Positions 26,487-37,980 of a stretch of 64,000 nucleotides of DNA are shown piece by piece. The stretch covers positions 1 through 64,000 of the forward strand of contig NZ_JAFNAW010000011.1 in assembly GCF_017356265.1 (NCBI RefSeq), read 5' to 3'. Position 1 is the first letter of the stretch. Each line of letters opens with the position of its first letter. The notes under the pieces are model-generated. The model had not been told where the DNA came from. It saw only the letters and a program-made list of their open reading frames with translations, and did no database searches. The position numbers were made by a program, and so were the translations under genes. The stretch comes from Paracoccus fontiphilus. GTDB taxonomy: Bacteria > Pseudomonadota > Alphaproteobacteria > Rhodobacterales > Rhodobacteraceae.

Positions 26487-28904
26487 ATGCTGACCCTTTT
26501 CCGCTGGCTTCTGCGGCTGACCATCGGCCTGATCCTGCTGGGGGTCGTCGCGGTGGTGCTGGCCTGGTATTTCGCCGTCCGTTCCCTGCCGGACTACAAC
26601 GCGACGCTGCAGGTCCAAGGGATCTCGGCCCCGGTCGAGATCGTGCGGTCAACCGAGAACGTGCCCCACATCTTCGGCCAGACGGACGAGGACGTGTTCT
26701 TCGCCCTGGGCCTTGCCCATGCGCAGGACCGCCTGTTCCAGATGACCCTGCTGCGCCGCGCGGCCCAAGGCCGCCTGTCCGAGGTTTATGGCGCAGGTGC
26801 CTTTCCCGCCGACGACCTGGCCCGGCGGCTGGAGCTTTACCGCAACGCAAGCGCCTCGCTGGAGTCGCAGGACCAGGCGACACAGGCGGCGCTGCGGGCC
26901 TATTCCGACGGCGTGAACCAATGGATCGCCCAGATCAACAAGGGCGCGCTTGGCCGTGGCGCTCCCGAGTTCTTCGTCCTGCCGCAGGACATCGCCTACT
27001 GGCAGCCCGCCGACTCGCTGGCGATCCTGAAGCTGCTGGCCGCCGCGTCCAGCAATTCCGCGGCCGAGGAGATCCTGCGTGCCCGCCTGTCGCTGACATG
27101 GCCAGAGCGGGGCGCGGACCTGCTTCTGGGCGAAGGCAATGCGCCCGCCCTGCCCCGCTATGCCGACCTGTTTCCCGGCGCCCGGCTTGCTCCGCCCGAG
27201 GCCCGGCAGGGTCCCGCGCCGGAACGCGACGCAACCGATTTCCTGCGCCCGAACGGCGGCCTGGGGGCCAACGGCTTTGCAGCGGCCGCCGACCGGACGG
27301 CGGCGGGCGGGGCGCTGTTGGCCAGCGACCCGCAGGCGCCGCTCGTGGCGCCCTCGCTTTACTACCTCGCGCGGATGCAGTTGACATCCGGGGGCGTGAT
27401 CGGGGCCACGGTGCCGGGGATGCCGGTGGTCTTTTCCGGCCGCAACCCGCAGCTTGCCTGGGGGATAACGCCCGCCCCCATCGACGACGCCGACATCGCC
27501 ATCGAGGAGATCCAGCCGGGCCGCAAGGACCGTTACCGCGGCGCGGGCGGCTGGACCGAGTTCACCACCCGGCGCGAGGTGATCCGCGTCTTGGACGAGC
27601 CGAACCGCGCCGTCACCCTGCGCAGCAGCCGCAACGGTCCCCTGGTGCCGCTGCTGGACCCCGGCCTGGCCGATGTCACGCCCATGGGCCATGTCGCGGC
27701 GCTGCGCTGGACCGGGCTGTCGCGGACCGATACGACCATGTCGGCGCTGATCGGCATGATGCGGGCGACTGACGCCAGCAGCGCGGCGACGGCGCTGGGC
27801 CGTGTCGTCGCCCCGGCGATGGCGGTGACGCTGGCCGATGCCGACGGCATCCGGCAGGTGACGGTCGGCGCCATGCCGCAACGCGCGGCAAGCCACCCGA
27901 CCGGCGGCGCGCTGCCCGTTCCAGGCTGGCTGGCCGAGGGGGAATGGTCCGGCCTCGTGCCCATGACCGAGGATGGCGCCACGACCGGCGGTCTTGCCTT
28001 CGCGACCGAGGAGCGCGGCCCCCTCGCCCTGCGCCGCGCCCGCCTTTCGCACCTGCTGAACGACCGAGAGGTCCATTCCCGTGACAGCTTCATCGCGGCG
28101 CAGCTTGACATCGTCAGCCCCGCCGCCCGCGCGCTGCTGCCGCTTGTCGGGGCCGATCTGTGGTTCACCGGCGAACCCGCCGCGCCCGGCACCCCGGAAC
28201 GCCAGCGCCAGGACGCGTTGAACCTGCTGGCCGAATGGGACGGCGCCATGAGCGAGCACCTGCCCGAGCCGCTGATCTATTCCGCCTGGATGGGTGCGCT
28301 GCAGGACCGCCTGATCCGGGACGAGCTTGGCCCCGTGGCCGACGACATCCGCAGCCTGCATCCGGGCTTCATCGACTCGGTCTTTCGCAACCGCAACGGC
28401 GCCGGCATCTGGTGCGACATCGTGCAAAGCGCCCCTTCCGAGGATTGCACGACCATTGCCCGGCAGGCGCTGGACCGCGCCATCCTGGAACTGGCGCAGC
28501 GCTATGGCCCCGACGTGACCAGCTGGCGATGGGGCGATGCCCATCTGGCGCGGCATGTCCATCCGGGGCTGGGCCAGATCACGGCGCTTGGCTGGATCGT
28601 GAACCTGACGCAATCCATCTCGGGCGGGACATTCACCGTGTCGCATTCCACGCTGCTGGGGACCGGCGCCACGCCGTTCGAGGCGGGGACCGGCCCCGCC
28701 TATCGCGGCGTCTATGATCTGGCCGATCCCGACAGCTCGGTCTTCATCATCTCGACCGGGCAATCGGGGCATCCCTTGTCGCGCCATTACGACGACCTGG
28801 CGGGGTTGTGGCGTCGGGGCGAATACATCGGCATGTCGCTGGACCCGCAACTGGCCCGTGCCGCGGCCACCGGGGTCACGACGCTTCAACCGGCCGGCCG
28901 GTAG
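26487..28904 (+). CDS. Penicillin acylase-family protein lacking the visible Ser nucleophile
   Basis: The protein of about 805 residues has an N-terminal membrane anchor (residues 4-30) and an Ntn-hydrolase (penicillin amidase/AHL acylase) layout: alpha-chain start VEIVRSTENVPHIFG and FALGLAHAQDRLFQM, later SSRNGPLV with the oxyanion Asn. At the autoprocessing site the usual GxSN-x-W is GLGANGFAAAADRT: the Ser that becomes the new N-terminal nucleophile is missing, as if one codon were deleted. It is probably inactive as a classical acylase. An ATG at 26424 is an alternative start. Confidence 0.82.
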   Translation: MLTLFRWLLRLTIGLILLGVVAVVLAWYFAVRSLPDYNATLQVQGISAPVEIVRSTENVPHIFGQTDEDVFFALGLAHAQDRLFQMTLLRRAAQGRLSEVYGAGAFPADDLARRLELYRNASASLESQDQATQAALRAYSDGVNQWIAQINKGALGRGAPEFFVLPQDIAYWQPADSLAILKLLAAASSNSAAEEILRARLSLTWPERGADLLLGEGNAPALPRYADLFPGARLAPPEARQGPAPERDATDFLRPNGGLGANGFAAAADRTAAGGALLASDPQAPLVAPSLYYLARMQLTSGGVIGATVPGMPVVFSGRNPQLAWGITPAPIDDADIAIEEIQPGRKDRYRGAGGWTEFTTRREVIRVLDEPNRAVTLRSSRNGPLVPLLDPGLADVTPMGHVAALRWTGLSRTDTTMSALIGMMRATDASSAATALGRVVAPAMAVTLADADGIRQVTVGAMPQRAASHPTGGALPVPGWLAEGEWSGLVPMTEDGATTGGLAFATEERGPLALRRARLSHLLNDREVHSRDSFIAAQLDIVSPAARALLPLVGADLWFTGEPAAPGTPERQRQDALNLLAEWDGAMSEHLPEPLIYSAWMGALQDRLIRDELGPVADDIRSLHPGFIDSVFRNRNGAGIWCDIVQSAPSEDCTTIARQALDRAILELAQRYGPDVTSWRWGDAHLARHVHPGLGQITALGWIVNLTQSISGGTFTVSHSTLLGTGATPFEAGTGPAYRGVYDLADPDSSVFIISTGQSGHPLSRHYDDLAGLWRRGEYIGMSLDPQLARAAATGVTTLQPAGR

Positions 28905-28905
28905 G

Positions 28906-30036
28906 TCAGTCGAACAGCACCACCTGCCGGATCGCCTCGCCCCGGTCCAGCATGTCGAAGCCTTCGTTGATCTGGTCCAGCGTCAGGGTGCGGGTCAGCA
29001 GACGGTTCACCGGCAACTGCCCTGCGCGGTACATGCGGATAAAGCGCGGAATGTCGCGCTGGGGGACGCAGGATCCCATGTAGCTGCCCTTCACCGTCCG
29101 CTCGTCCGCGACGATGTTGACGGCGGGAATGCGGAACTCGGCCGTGGGCGGCGCCAGCCCGGCGCTGACCGTCTGCCCGCCGCGCCGTGTGATCGCATAG
29201 GCAAGCTGAAAGGCCGGCGCCGCGCCTGCAAGCTCGATCGCGTGATCGACGCCGCCGCCGGTCAGGGCGCGGACATGATCGACAATGCCATCCCTTGCCG
29301 CATTGAGGGTTTGCGTCGCCCCCAGGTCGCGGGCCAGCGACAGCTTGTCGTCGGACAGGTCGATGGCGACGATCTGGGTCGCGCCAGCCGCCACGGCGCC
29401 CAGCAGCGCCGCAAGCCCCACGCCGCCAAGGCCGATAATGGCGACGCTTTGCCCCGGCTGGACGCGGCAGGTGTTCAGCACCGCACCCACCCCGGTCTGG
29501 ACCGCGCAGCCGAACAGCGCCAGTTCCGCGAAGGGAATGTCGTCGGCATCGACCTTGACGACGGAATGGCGCGACACGACCGCATGATCGGCATAGGCCG
29601 AGACGCCGCAGTGATGATGGATGTCATGCCCCGCGCCATGCAGCCGCATCGCGCCCGACATCAGCACGCCCCTGCCATTCGCCTCGGCACCCGGCAGGCA
29701 CAGCGCGGGACGCCCCTCGGCGCAGGGAAGGCAGCCGCCGCAGGTCGGTTGAAAGGTCATCACCACCCGGTCGCCAGGCCGCAGGTCGCGGATGGCGGCA
29801 CCCACCTCGACCACGGTTCCGGCGGCCTCGTGCCCCAGGACCATGGGCACGGGCCGGGGCCGGTTGCCATTGATGACCGACAGGTCCGAATGGCACAGGC
29901 CCGCTGCGCCGATCCTGACCAGGACTTCCTCAGGGCCGGGCGGGTCAAGCTCGACCTCCTCGATCCCCAAGGGCCTGCTTTCGGCAAAAGGCGCTGCGGC
30001 CGGAGACGACCTGAGAACGGCGGCGCGGATTTTCAT
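28906..30036 (-). CDS. Zinc-dependent alcohol dehydrogenase (MDR family)
   Basis: The 376-residue medium-chain dehydrogenase has the catalytic zinc ligand in GLCHSDLS with LGHEAAGTV, the structural zinc site CGGCLPCAEGRPALC and the NAD motif GLGGVGLAALLG. It resembles the class III-like Zn-ADHs acting on alcohols or S-hydroxymethyl adducts. It is single-gene, 102 bp after ribD on the same strand. Confidence 0.9.
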   Translation of the reverse strand: MKIRAAVLRSSPAAAPFAESRPLGIEEVELDPPGPEEVLVRIGAAGLCHSDLSVINGNRPRPVPMVLGHEAAGTVVEVGAAIRDLRPGDRVVMTFQPTCGGCLPCAEGRPALCLPGAEANGRGVLMSGAMRLHGAGHDIHHHCGVSAYADHAVVSRHSVVKVDADDIPFAELALFGCAVQTGVGAVLNTCRVQPGQSVAIIGLGGVGLAALLGAVAAGATQIVAIDLSDDKLSLARDLGATQTLNAARDGIVDHVRALTGGGVDHAIELAGAAPAFQLAYAITRRGGQTVSAGLAPPTAEFRIPAVNIVADERTVKGSYMGSCVPQRDIPRFIRMYRAGQLPVNRLLTRTLTLDQINEGFDMLDRGEAIRQVVLFD

Positions 30037-30138
30037 GATGTTTCTCCCCTGTGTCGCGATGTTTCATGGCGGAGGGGGGCGCATCAAGCGAAATGCCGGC
30101 CTTGGATAAGCCGACATTCGCAGGGCGCAGATGCGGCA

Positions 30139-31158
30139 CTATCCTGCCGTGGACAGGATCCTGCGCCAGCGGTGGAACAGGTCGGCGCCGACCTGACGGG
30201 TCTCGGCCAAGGCAAAGCGCGGTGCATCGGCCAGCCGGACAAGCTGCATGGAAGCGACGGCGGGCAGCCCGTCCCCACCCAGCACGACCCCTGCCGTGAA
30301 GCCGACGATCTGATCGACAAGTCCCTGGCCCAGCAGGGACGCCGCCAGCACCCCACCGCCTTCGCAGAAGACGCGGGTGATCCCCTGCCGGGCAAGGTGT
30401 TCCATCGCTTCCGACGGCGAGGCGTCGATCTGCCACAAGGGACCGTGCGCCGGACCCTCGGACGGCAGGTCGGGCAACGAGCGGGACGAAAGCACGACAC
30501 GCACCGGCTGGCGCGGCGTGGTCATGCCGCGGACGTTAAGCGACGGCCGGTCGGCGCGGGCCGTGTTCCCCCCCACCAGGATCGCGTCATGCGTCATTCG
30601 CAGCGCGTGGACATGCAGCCGGGCCGAGGGGCCGGTGATCCACTGGCTTTCGCCGCTGGCCGTGGCGATGCGGCCGTCGAAGCTGGTCGCCAGCTTCAGC
30701 GTCACGAAGGGCCGCCCCCGCTGGATGCGCGACAGGAACCCGGCCTGCAACTCGCGCGCTTCGGCTTCTCGGATGCCTTCGGTCACGACAATGCCGGCGT
30801 CCCGAAGCATCCGATGCCCGCGCCCGCCAACCCGTGGGTCAGGATCGGTCAGGGCCGAGACGACACGGGCGATCCCGGCCTGGACCAGCCCTTCGGCACA
30901 CGGCGGCGTCCGGCCGTGATGGGCGCAGGGTTCCAGCGTGACATAGGCGGTGGCGCCCTTGGCCAGCGGTCCTGCCTGGTCCAGCGCCATCCGCTCGGCA
31001 TGGGGGCGGCCGCCCGGCTGGGTCCATCCGCGACCAACCACATGGCCGTCGCGGTGGATGACACAGCCCACGGCGGGATTGGGCCAGACATTGCCCAGAC
31101 CGCGGCGCGCCAGCCGCAAGGCATGGGCCATGTGGCGAAGGTCGTCCTGCGCGGTCAC
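30139..31158 (-). CDS. ribD: Bifunctional riboflavin deaminase/reductase RibD
   Basis: The 339-residue enzyme deaminates and then reduces the GTP-derived pyrimidine in riboflavin synthesis. The N-terminal zinc deaminase has HAER and PCAHHGRTPPC; the C-terminal reductase has VTLKLATSFDGRIAT. The start is a GTG at 31158, one base after the nrdR stop; the family N terminus (DDLRHMAHALRLARRGLG) begins there, so the upstream ATG at 31254 is wrong. ribE, usually next, is absent. Confidence 0.92.
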   Translation of the reverse strand: MTAQDDLRHMAHALRLARRGLGNVWPNPAVGCVIHRDGHVVGRGWTQPGGRPHAERMALDQAGPLAKGATAYVTLEPCAHHGRTPPCAEGLVQAGIARVVSALTDPDPRVGGRGHRMLRDAGIVVTEGIREAEARELQAGFLSRIQRGRPFVTLKLATSFDGRIATASGESQWITGPSARLHVHALRMTHDAILVGGNTARADRPSLNVRGMTTPRQPVRVVLSSRSLPDLPSEGPAHGPLWQIDASPSEAMEHLARQGITRVFCEGGGVLAASLLGQGLVDQIVGFTAGVVLGGDGLPAVASMQLVRLADAPRFALAETRQVGADLFHRWRRILSTAG

Positions 31159-31159
31159 G

Positions 31160-31624
31160 TCAGTCGTTGGCCGCGCCGGGCCGCAATTCCGATACGAACT
31201 TGTCGAAGTCGTCGGCGTCCTGGAAGTTCTTGTAGACGCTGGCAAACCGGACATAGGCGACGTTGTCGATGCGCGACAGCGCTTCCATCACGATCTCTCC
31301 GATCATCTTCGACGGGATGTCCGTCTCGCCCGTGCTTTCCAGCCTGCGCACGATGCCGCTGATCATCTGCTCGATCCGCTCGGGCTCGACCGGGCGCTTC
31401 TGCATGGCGATGCGGATAGACCGGGCCATCTTGTCGCGGTCGAAATCCTCGCGCCGGCCGCTGGTCTTCACGACCACCAGATCGCGTAGCTGCACCCGTT
31501 CATAGGTCGTGAAGCGGCCCCCGCAGGCGGGACAGAACCGGCGGCGGCGGATGGCGACGTTGTCTTCCGCGGGGCGCGAGTCCTTGACCTGCGTATCGAC
31601 GTTTCCGCAAAACGGGCAGCGCAT
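31160..31624 (-). CDS. nrdR: Transcriptional repressor NrdR
   Basis: The 154-residue repressor of ribonucleotide reductase genes has a zinc ribbon with C3, C6, C31 and C34 and an ATP-cone domain (about 47-137) that senses ATP/dATP. The start MRCPFCGN at 31624 is invariant in the family. It is immediately upstream of ribD, with translational coupling. Confidence 0.95.
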   Translation of the reverse strand: MRCPFCGNVDTQVKDSRPAEDNVAIRRRRFCPACGGRFTTYERVQLRDLVVVKTSGRREDFDRDKMARSIRIAMQKRPVEPERIEQMISGIVRRLESTGETDIPSKMIGEIVMEALSRIDNVAYVRFASVYKNFQDADDFDKFVSELRPGAAND

Positions 31625-31744
31625 CCGATTGTCCCCTTCGGTCCTCCGGTCACCAACACTATAGGCAGCTTGGCAGGGATTGGGTAGCTTTATCCCCAAG
31701 GCACAACATATTAGCCGCGTACTCTGTGACCGGAATGTCGCGCG

Positions 31745-32167
31745 CTAGAAAACCTGAAACGCCACGGCGACCTGGCGCCGGTGCGGGGCAAGGCGATGTT
31801 CCACCAGATAGAGGCCCTGCCACGTCCCCAGCATCATCCGCCCGGCCGAGACCGGGACCTGCAGGCTGACCGGCAGGACGGCGGCCTTGAGATGCGCGGG
31901 CATGTCGTCCGGTCCCTCGTCCCGGTGCCGCAGCCAGGACATCGAGGGATGGTCGGCCTGGGGCGCGATGCGGTCAAGCCAGCCCAGAAGATCGGCCTGC
32001 ACATCCGGGTCGGCGTTTTCCTGGATCAGCAGGGAACAGGATGTATGCCGGACCAGCAGGGTGACGACACCGTCCGCCGCCCCGCCGTCGCGCAGCCAGG
32101 CGGCGACCTGCCGGGTGATGTCGTGGCAGGCCGGGCCACGGGTCTCGACGGAAAGGGTCGTGATCAT
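31745..32167 (-). CDS. YjbQ family protein (UPF0047)
   Basis: The 140-residue protein has the family motifs VRHTSCSLLIQEN, HRDEGPDDMPAH and GTWQGLYLVEH, with the His and Cys/Glu residues of the thiamine-phosphate-synthase-like active site. Some members have weak thiamine phosphate synthase activity; the physiological role is open. Its ATG overlaps the rmuC stop by 4 nt. Confidence 0.9.
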   Translation of the reverse strand: MITTLSVETRGPACHDITRQVAAWLRDGGAADGVVTLLVRHTSCSLLIQENADPDVQADLLGWLDRIAPQADHPSMSWLRHRDEGPDDMPAHLKAAVLPVSLQVPVSAGRMMLGTWQGLYLVEHRLAPHRRQVAVAFQVF

Positions 32168-33750
32168 TCCGCAGCCTCGGGGCTGCCCAGCAGGGGCAGT
32201 TCGTCGTCGCCGTCATGCCCGATCGCAAGGCGCTTCTGGTTGCGGGCGCCAAGCTGGCGCAGCAATTCGGCCTGGCGGATGACATTGCCGGACCCGCGGG
32301 ACAGCCGGTCCATGGCTGTCGCATGGCTCTTGTGGGCCTTGTCCAGCGCCGCGCCGACATCCTCCATCGCGGAAACAAAGCCGTGGAGCTTGTCGTAAAG
32401 CATGCCCGCCCGGTTGGCGATCGCCGCCGCGTTGGATTCGCGCCGCTCGACCGTCCAGATGTGATCGACGGTGCGCAGGGTCAGCATCAGCGTGGTCGGC
32501 GTCGCCAGCCCCACGCGGTTTTCCATGGCGTGCCGCGTCAGGTCGGGATCGACGCGCAGGGCTTCGGAGAACGCGCCTTCGATCGGAATGAACATCAGCA
32601 CGTAATCGACCGAGCCTTCCTCAAGCGCGTGATAGCCCTTGCCGGAAAGCGAGGCGATATGCGTACGGATCGCCGCGACGTGCCGGCGCAGCGCGCTGTC
32701 GCAGATTGTCGGGTCTTCGGCGCTGACCGCTTCCTCATAGGCCACCAGCGAGACCTTGCTGTCCACCACCAGCACCTTCTTCTGCGGCATCTTGATGATC
32801 ACGTCCGGGCGCCAGGTCTTGCCATCCTCGTCCCGGCGGCTGGTCTGGGTGGTGTAGTGCGTGCCCGACAGAAGGCCCGAATCCTCGAGAATGCGTTCAA
32901 GGATCATCTCGCCCCAGGCGCCGCGCTTCTGGCTGTCGCCCTTCAAGGCGCGCGTCAGGTTGACCGCCTCGCGAGAGATCGCCTCGGACCGGCGGTAAAG
33001 GCCTTCGATCTGTTCGCGCAGGCGGGCCCGTTCCTCGTCAGTGGCCTTGTTGCGCGCCTGCAGTTCGTTCTGGAAGCGGTCCACCTGATCGCGGAAGGGC
33101 GCAAGCAAGGCGCTCAGCTGGTCGCCGTGCGCCTTCTGCATCTCGGCGCCCTGGGTCTTCAGCGTCTCGTTCGCCAGCAGCTTGAAGTGCCCGGTCATCT
33201 CCTCGCGCAGTTCCTTGAGGGTCGCAATCTCGCGTTGCGCCGCCAGCAGATCCTTCTGGGCCGCCAGCCGAGCCTCGGACAAGTCGCGTTCAAGCCGTGC
33301 GACGGTCTGGCGCTCGGCCTGCAGGGCTTCGGCAAGGCCGTCGCGATCCGCTGTCAGCCTGGCAACGACATCATCCCCCTGGTCGCGCAATTCGTGCAGG
33401 CGCGCGATCTCGCGCCGTTCGGCGGCCAAATCCTTCTCGGCGGCAAGCCGGGCCGAGGCGAGTTCGCCTTCCAGACGCGCGATGTCGCGCCTTCCGATCT
33501 GCAGGGCGTCCGACAGGTCGTCGCGCTCGCACCCGATCTCGGCCAGGCGCTTTTCCAGATGCTCCGCCTGCGCCTCGAGCCGGCCCGCCTTCAAGCGCTG
33601 TTCGTCCAGCAGCCCCGCCTGCTCGGCCAGCCTGCGTTCCAGTTCGGACGCCCTGCCGTCGTTCGACGGACGCCGCATGGTCACGACCAGCAACAGCACG
33701 ACCGCCGCCAGAAGCAGGCAGAGAACGATCAGGATCGTATCGGCGGACAT
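32164..33750 (-). CDS. rmuC: RmuC-family DNA recombination protein
   Basis: The 528-residue protein has an N-terminal membrane anchor (residues 4-24), a long coiled coil (about 30-260) and the C-terminal RmuC nuclease-like domain with KRGAWGEMILERILEDSG and WRPDVIIKMPQKKVLVVDSKVS. RmuC limits inversions between short inverted repeats in E. coli. It is cotranscribed with yjbQ. Confidence 0.93.
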   Translation of the reverse strand: MSADTILIVLCLLLAAVVLLLVVTMRRPSNDGRASELERRLAEQAGLLDEQRLKAGRLEAQAEHLEKRLAEIGCERDDLSDALQIGRRDIARLEGELASARLAAEKDLAAERREIARLHELRDQGDDVVARLTADRDGLAEALQAERQTVARLERDLSEARLAAQKDLLAAQREIATLKELREEMTGHFKLLANETLKTQGAEMQKAHGDQLSALLAPFRDQVDRFQNELQARNKATDEERARLREQIEGLYRRSEAISREAVNLTRALKGDSQKRGAWGEMILERILEDSGLLSGTHYTTQTSRRDEDGKTWRPDVIIKMPQKKVLVVDSKVSLVAYEEAVSAEDPTICDSALRRHVAAIRTHIASLSGKGYHALEEGSVDYVLMFIPIEGAFSEALRVDPDLTRHAMENRVGLATPTTLMLTLRTVDHIWTVERRESNAAAIANRAGMLYDKLHGFVSAMEDVGAALDKAHKSHATAMDRLSRGSGNVIRQAELLRQLGARNQKRLAIGHDGDDELPLLGSPEAAE

Positions 33751-33857
33751 GAAGGAACCTCGCGCAACTTTCGTGCAGCGTTCATGATTTACCCCAAGAT
33801 TGCAAGGATCATGACGATTGCACGGCGGACTGAACCTACGTCACGCGATGCGCAATG

Positions 33858-33877
33858 AAAAACCGCCCGAAGGCGGT
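33858..33877 (-). terminator. Intrinsic terminator of rpoD
   Basis: On the minus strand the stem ACCGCC-TTCG-GGCGGT, with an extra-stable UUCG loop, is followed by TTTTC. It begins 6 bp after the rpoD stop. Confidence 0.88.
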
Positions 33878-33883
33878 CTTTCG

Positions 33884-35857
<1,974 letters not shown>

Positions 35858-35879
35858 CCAGGGCTCCCTTTGTCAGGCA

Positions 35880-35985
35880 GTGATTCGCCACCGACGCGAA
35901 TCACCGAAAGTCGTCGTATATCTAGCGTGCCCTCCCTCCGAATCAAAGGGCAGGCGATTGACTTGATTCGGTCTTGCCCGAATCA
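35880..35985. promoter_or_regulatory. TGATTCG repeat cluster and inverted repeats upstream of rpoD
   Basis: The heptamer TGATTCG occurs five times in 105 bp (35881-35887 plus, 35897-35903 minus, 35939-35945 minus, 35964-35970 plus, 35979-35985 minus). The first two form the inverted repeat GTGATTCGC-N7-GCGAATCAC (35880-35904) and the last two TGATTCGG-N6-CCGAATCA (35964-35985). Each contains GANTC, the CcrM methylation site. The middle copy overlaps a possible -35 (TTGATT, 35946-35941) of a weak rpoD promoter with -10 TAGATA (35924-35919). Function is unknown. Confidence 0.6.
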
Positions 35986-35997
35986 GTCGCCGTCTGG

Positions 35998-37905
35998 TCA
36001 TCGGCGCGGCGGTTTGCGCCAGATCTGGCCATCCACGAACTGCGACAACTGCGCCGACAGCGCGTCGCGATCCTCGTTCAGGTCCATGCCGCCTTCCAGT
36101 TCGGGCCTTTCGGCGCGATGGCGGGCGCGCGCGATCTGCTGCATCCGCCAGGTCAGTCCTTCATCCGCCTCGCCCTGGATCTCGGCCTCGGCACGCGCAA
36201 GCTCGGTTCCGGCCGCGCGCTGCGCCTCGAGTCGATCCAGAAGATTGTTCAATATCGCCAGGGCGGTTTCCGCATCCTGCGAGCCGATCACCGCCGGAGT
36301 GAGGCCCAGATGGGCGTCGCGCCGCAGCGTTTCAAGCCCGCGCCGACCCGCCGGGCTTTCGCCGTGCGACAGCAGGTCGAACAGCAATGCCGCGCGGTCG
36401 GGATCCGGCGGGGACAGCCGCTCCAACCGGGTTTCGGCCTGCGCCACCAGTTCCGGACGCAGCGCGCAGATCAGAAGGCTTGCACCCTCCAGCAGCGCGG
36501 CGGCGGTCAAGGGATTGGCGGCCACCGCCGGAAGGGGGCGCGGCGCCTGGCCACGGCCGCGAGGCGCGGACTTGCGGTCGGCCTGCCGCGCATTGCCCTG
36601 CCGCGCGTTCCGACGCGGACCGCCGCCGAAAAGCTCCCACCGCTTGCGGCGCAGTTCCTCGGCGTAATGGTTGCGGGTCAGCTCGTCGGGTATCTTCGCA
36701 ATGGCATCCTGCAGTCGCTTGTCCAGCGCCGCCTTGCGTTCCGGGCTGTCGAAGACCTGACCTTCGGTTTCGCGCGACCAGAGCAGGTCAACCAGCGGGC
36801 GCGCGCCGTCCAGCAACGCGCCCATCGCGCCGGGCCCCGCAGCCTTGATCAGGTCGTCGGGGTCCTGACCCGCGGGCAGGATGACAAAGCGCAGCGCCTG
36901 GCCCGGCCCGGTCATCGGCAGGGCCAGGTCGATCAGCCGCTGCGCCGCGCGCTGCCCCGCCGCGTCACCGTCCAGGGCGATCACGGGTTCGGGCGAGACG
37001 CGCCACATCAGGCGCAACTGGTCCTCGGTGATGGCGGTGCCAAGGGGGGCGACCGCGCCCTCGAAGCCTGCGCGGCACAGCGCGATCACGTCCATGTAGC
37101 CTTCGGCCACTACCAGCCGCTGCCCCTTCGCCACCGCCGAGCGCGCGGGGCCGAGGTTGTAAAGATTGCGCCCCTTGTCGAACAGCGGCGTTTCGGGGCT
37201 GTTGAGATACTTGGCCCGCGCGTTCGGGTCCATCGCCCGCCCGCCAAAGCCGATGCAACCTCCCTGCCCGTCCCGGATGGGGAAGATGATGCGGCCCCGG
37301 AAACGGTCATAGGCCGCGCCGCCATCGTCGGGCTTGGCCGACATGCCCGATTCGACGATCAGCGCCTCGTCGTAACCCTTGTCGCGCAAGGCCTGGGTCA
37401 GCGCCGTACGGCTGTCGGGGGCAAAGCCGATCTCGAACCGGTCCTCGGCCCCGCGGTCCAGGCCGCGGCGCAGCAGGTAGTCGCGCGCCTCGGCCGCCGC
37501 ACCGGTCTGCAGTTGCAGGCGGAACCAGCGGCAGGCGGCTTCGGTCACCTCCAGCAGGCGGGTTCGCCGGTCAGTGCGTTCGCGGGCACGAGGGTCGGGT
37601 TCCGGCATCTGCAGCCCAGCCTCGGCGGCCAGAAGCTTGACCGCTTCGATGAATTCCATCCCGTCGGCGTCGCGCAGGAACTTGATGGCGTCGCCCTTGG
37701 CGTGACAGCCGAAGCAGTAGTAATAGCCCTTCTGGTCATCGCAATGAAAACTGGCGGATTTTTCCTGGTGGAACGGACAGGGCGCCCACCAGTCGCCGCG
37801 CGCCTGGTTCGACTTGCGCAGATCCCAAACGACCTTCTTCCCGATCACGCGGCTGATCGGAACTCGGTTTCGAATCTCGTCAAGGAAGCCGGGAGGAAGA
37901 CTCAT
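35998..37905 (-). CDS. dnaG: DNA primase DnaG
   Basis: The 635-residue primase has an N-terminal CHC2 zinc finger (C43, H46, C64, C67), the RNA polymerase domain with TOPRIM motifs LVVAEGYMDVIAL and ALDGDAAGQRAAQRL, and a C-terminal DnaB-binding helical region. It makes RNA primers at the fork. It is upstream of rpoD on the same strand. Confidence 0.96.
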   Translation of the reverse strand: MSLPPGFLDEIRNRVPISRVIGKKVVWDLRKSNQARGDWWAPCPFHQEKSASFHCDDQKGYYYCFGCHAKGDAIKFLRDADGMEFIEAVKLLAAEAGLQMPEPDPRARERTDRRTRLLEVTEAACRWFRLQLQTGAAAEARDYLLRRGLDRGAEDRFEIGFAPDSRTALTQALRDKGYDEALIVESGMSAKPDDGGAAYDRFRGRIIFPIRDGQGGCIGFGGRAMDPNARAKYLNSPETPLFDKGRNLYNLGPARSAVAKGQRLVVAEGYMDVIALCRAGFEGAVAPLGTAITEDQLRLMWRVSPEPVIALDGDAAGQRAAQRLIDLALPMTGPGQALRFVILPAGQDPDDLIKAAGPGAMGALLDGARPLVDLLWSRETEGQVFDSPERKAALDKRLQDAIAKIPDELTRNHYAEELRRKRWELFGGGPRRNARQGNARQADRKSAPRGRGQAPRPLPAVAANPLTAAALLEGASLLICALRPELVAQAETRLERLSPPDPDRAALLFDLLSHGESPAGRRGLETLRRDAHLGLTPAVIGSQDAETALAILNNLLDRLEAQRAAGTELARAEAEIQGEADEGLTWRMQQIARARHRAERPELEGGMDLNEDRDALSAQLSQFVDGQIWRKPPRR

Positions 37906-37980
37906 GGGGCAATTATCGGGGCGGAGGCGCTGCGCGGCAAGCGTCGGGAGCTGGGTATTTGGACAACGAAGAAGCTGCGG

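Noticed and set aside
31656..31664. ACACTATAG, like half of an NrdR box, just upstream of nrdR
   Set aside because: Only one half-site is present; NrdR boxes occur as spaced pairs upstream of nrd operons.
31690..31698. TTATCCCCA, one mismatch from a DnaA box
   Set aside because: Isolated, mismatched and without neighbouring boxes or an AT-rich unwinding region, so no origin function can be supported.
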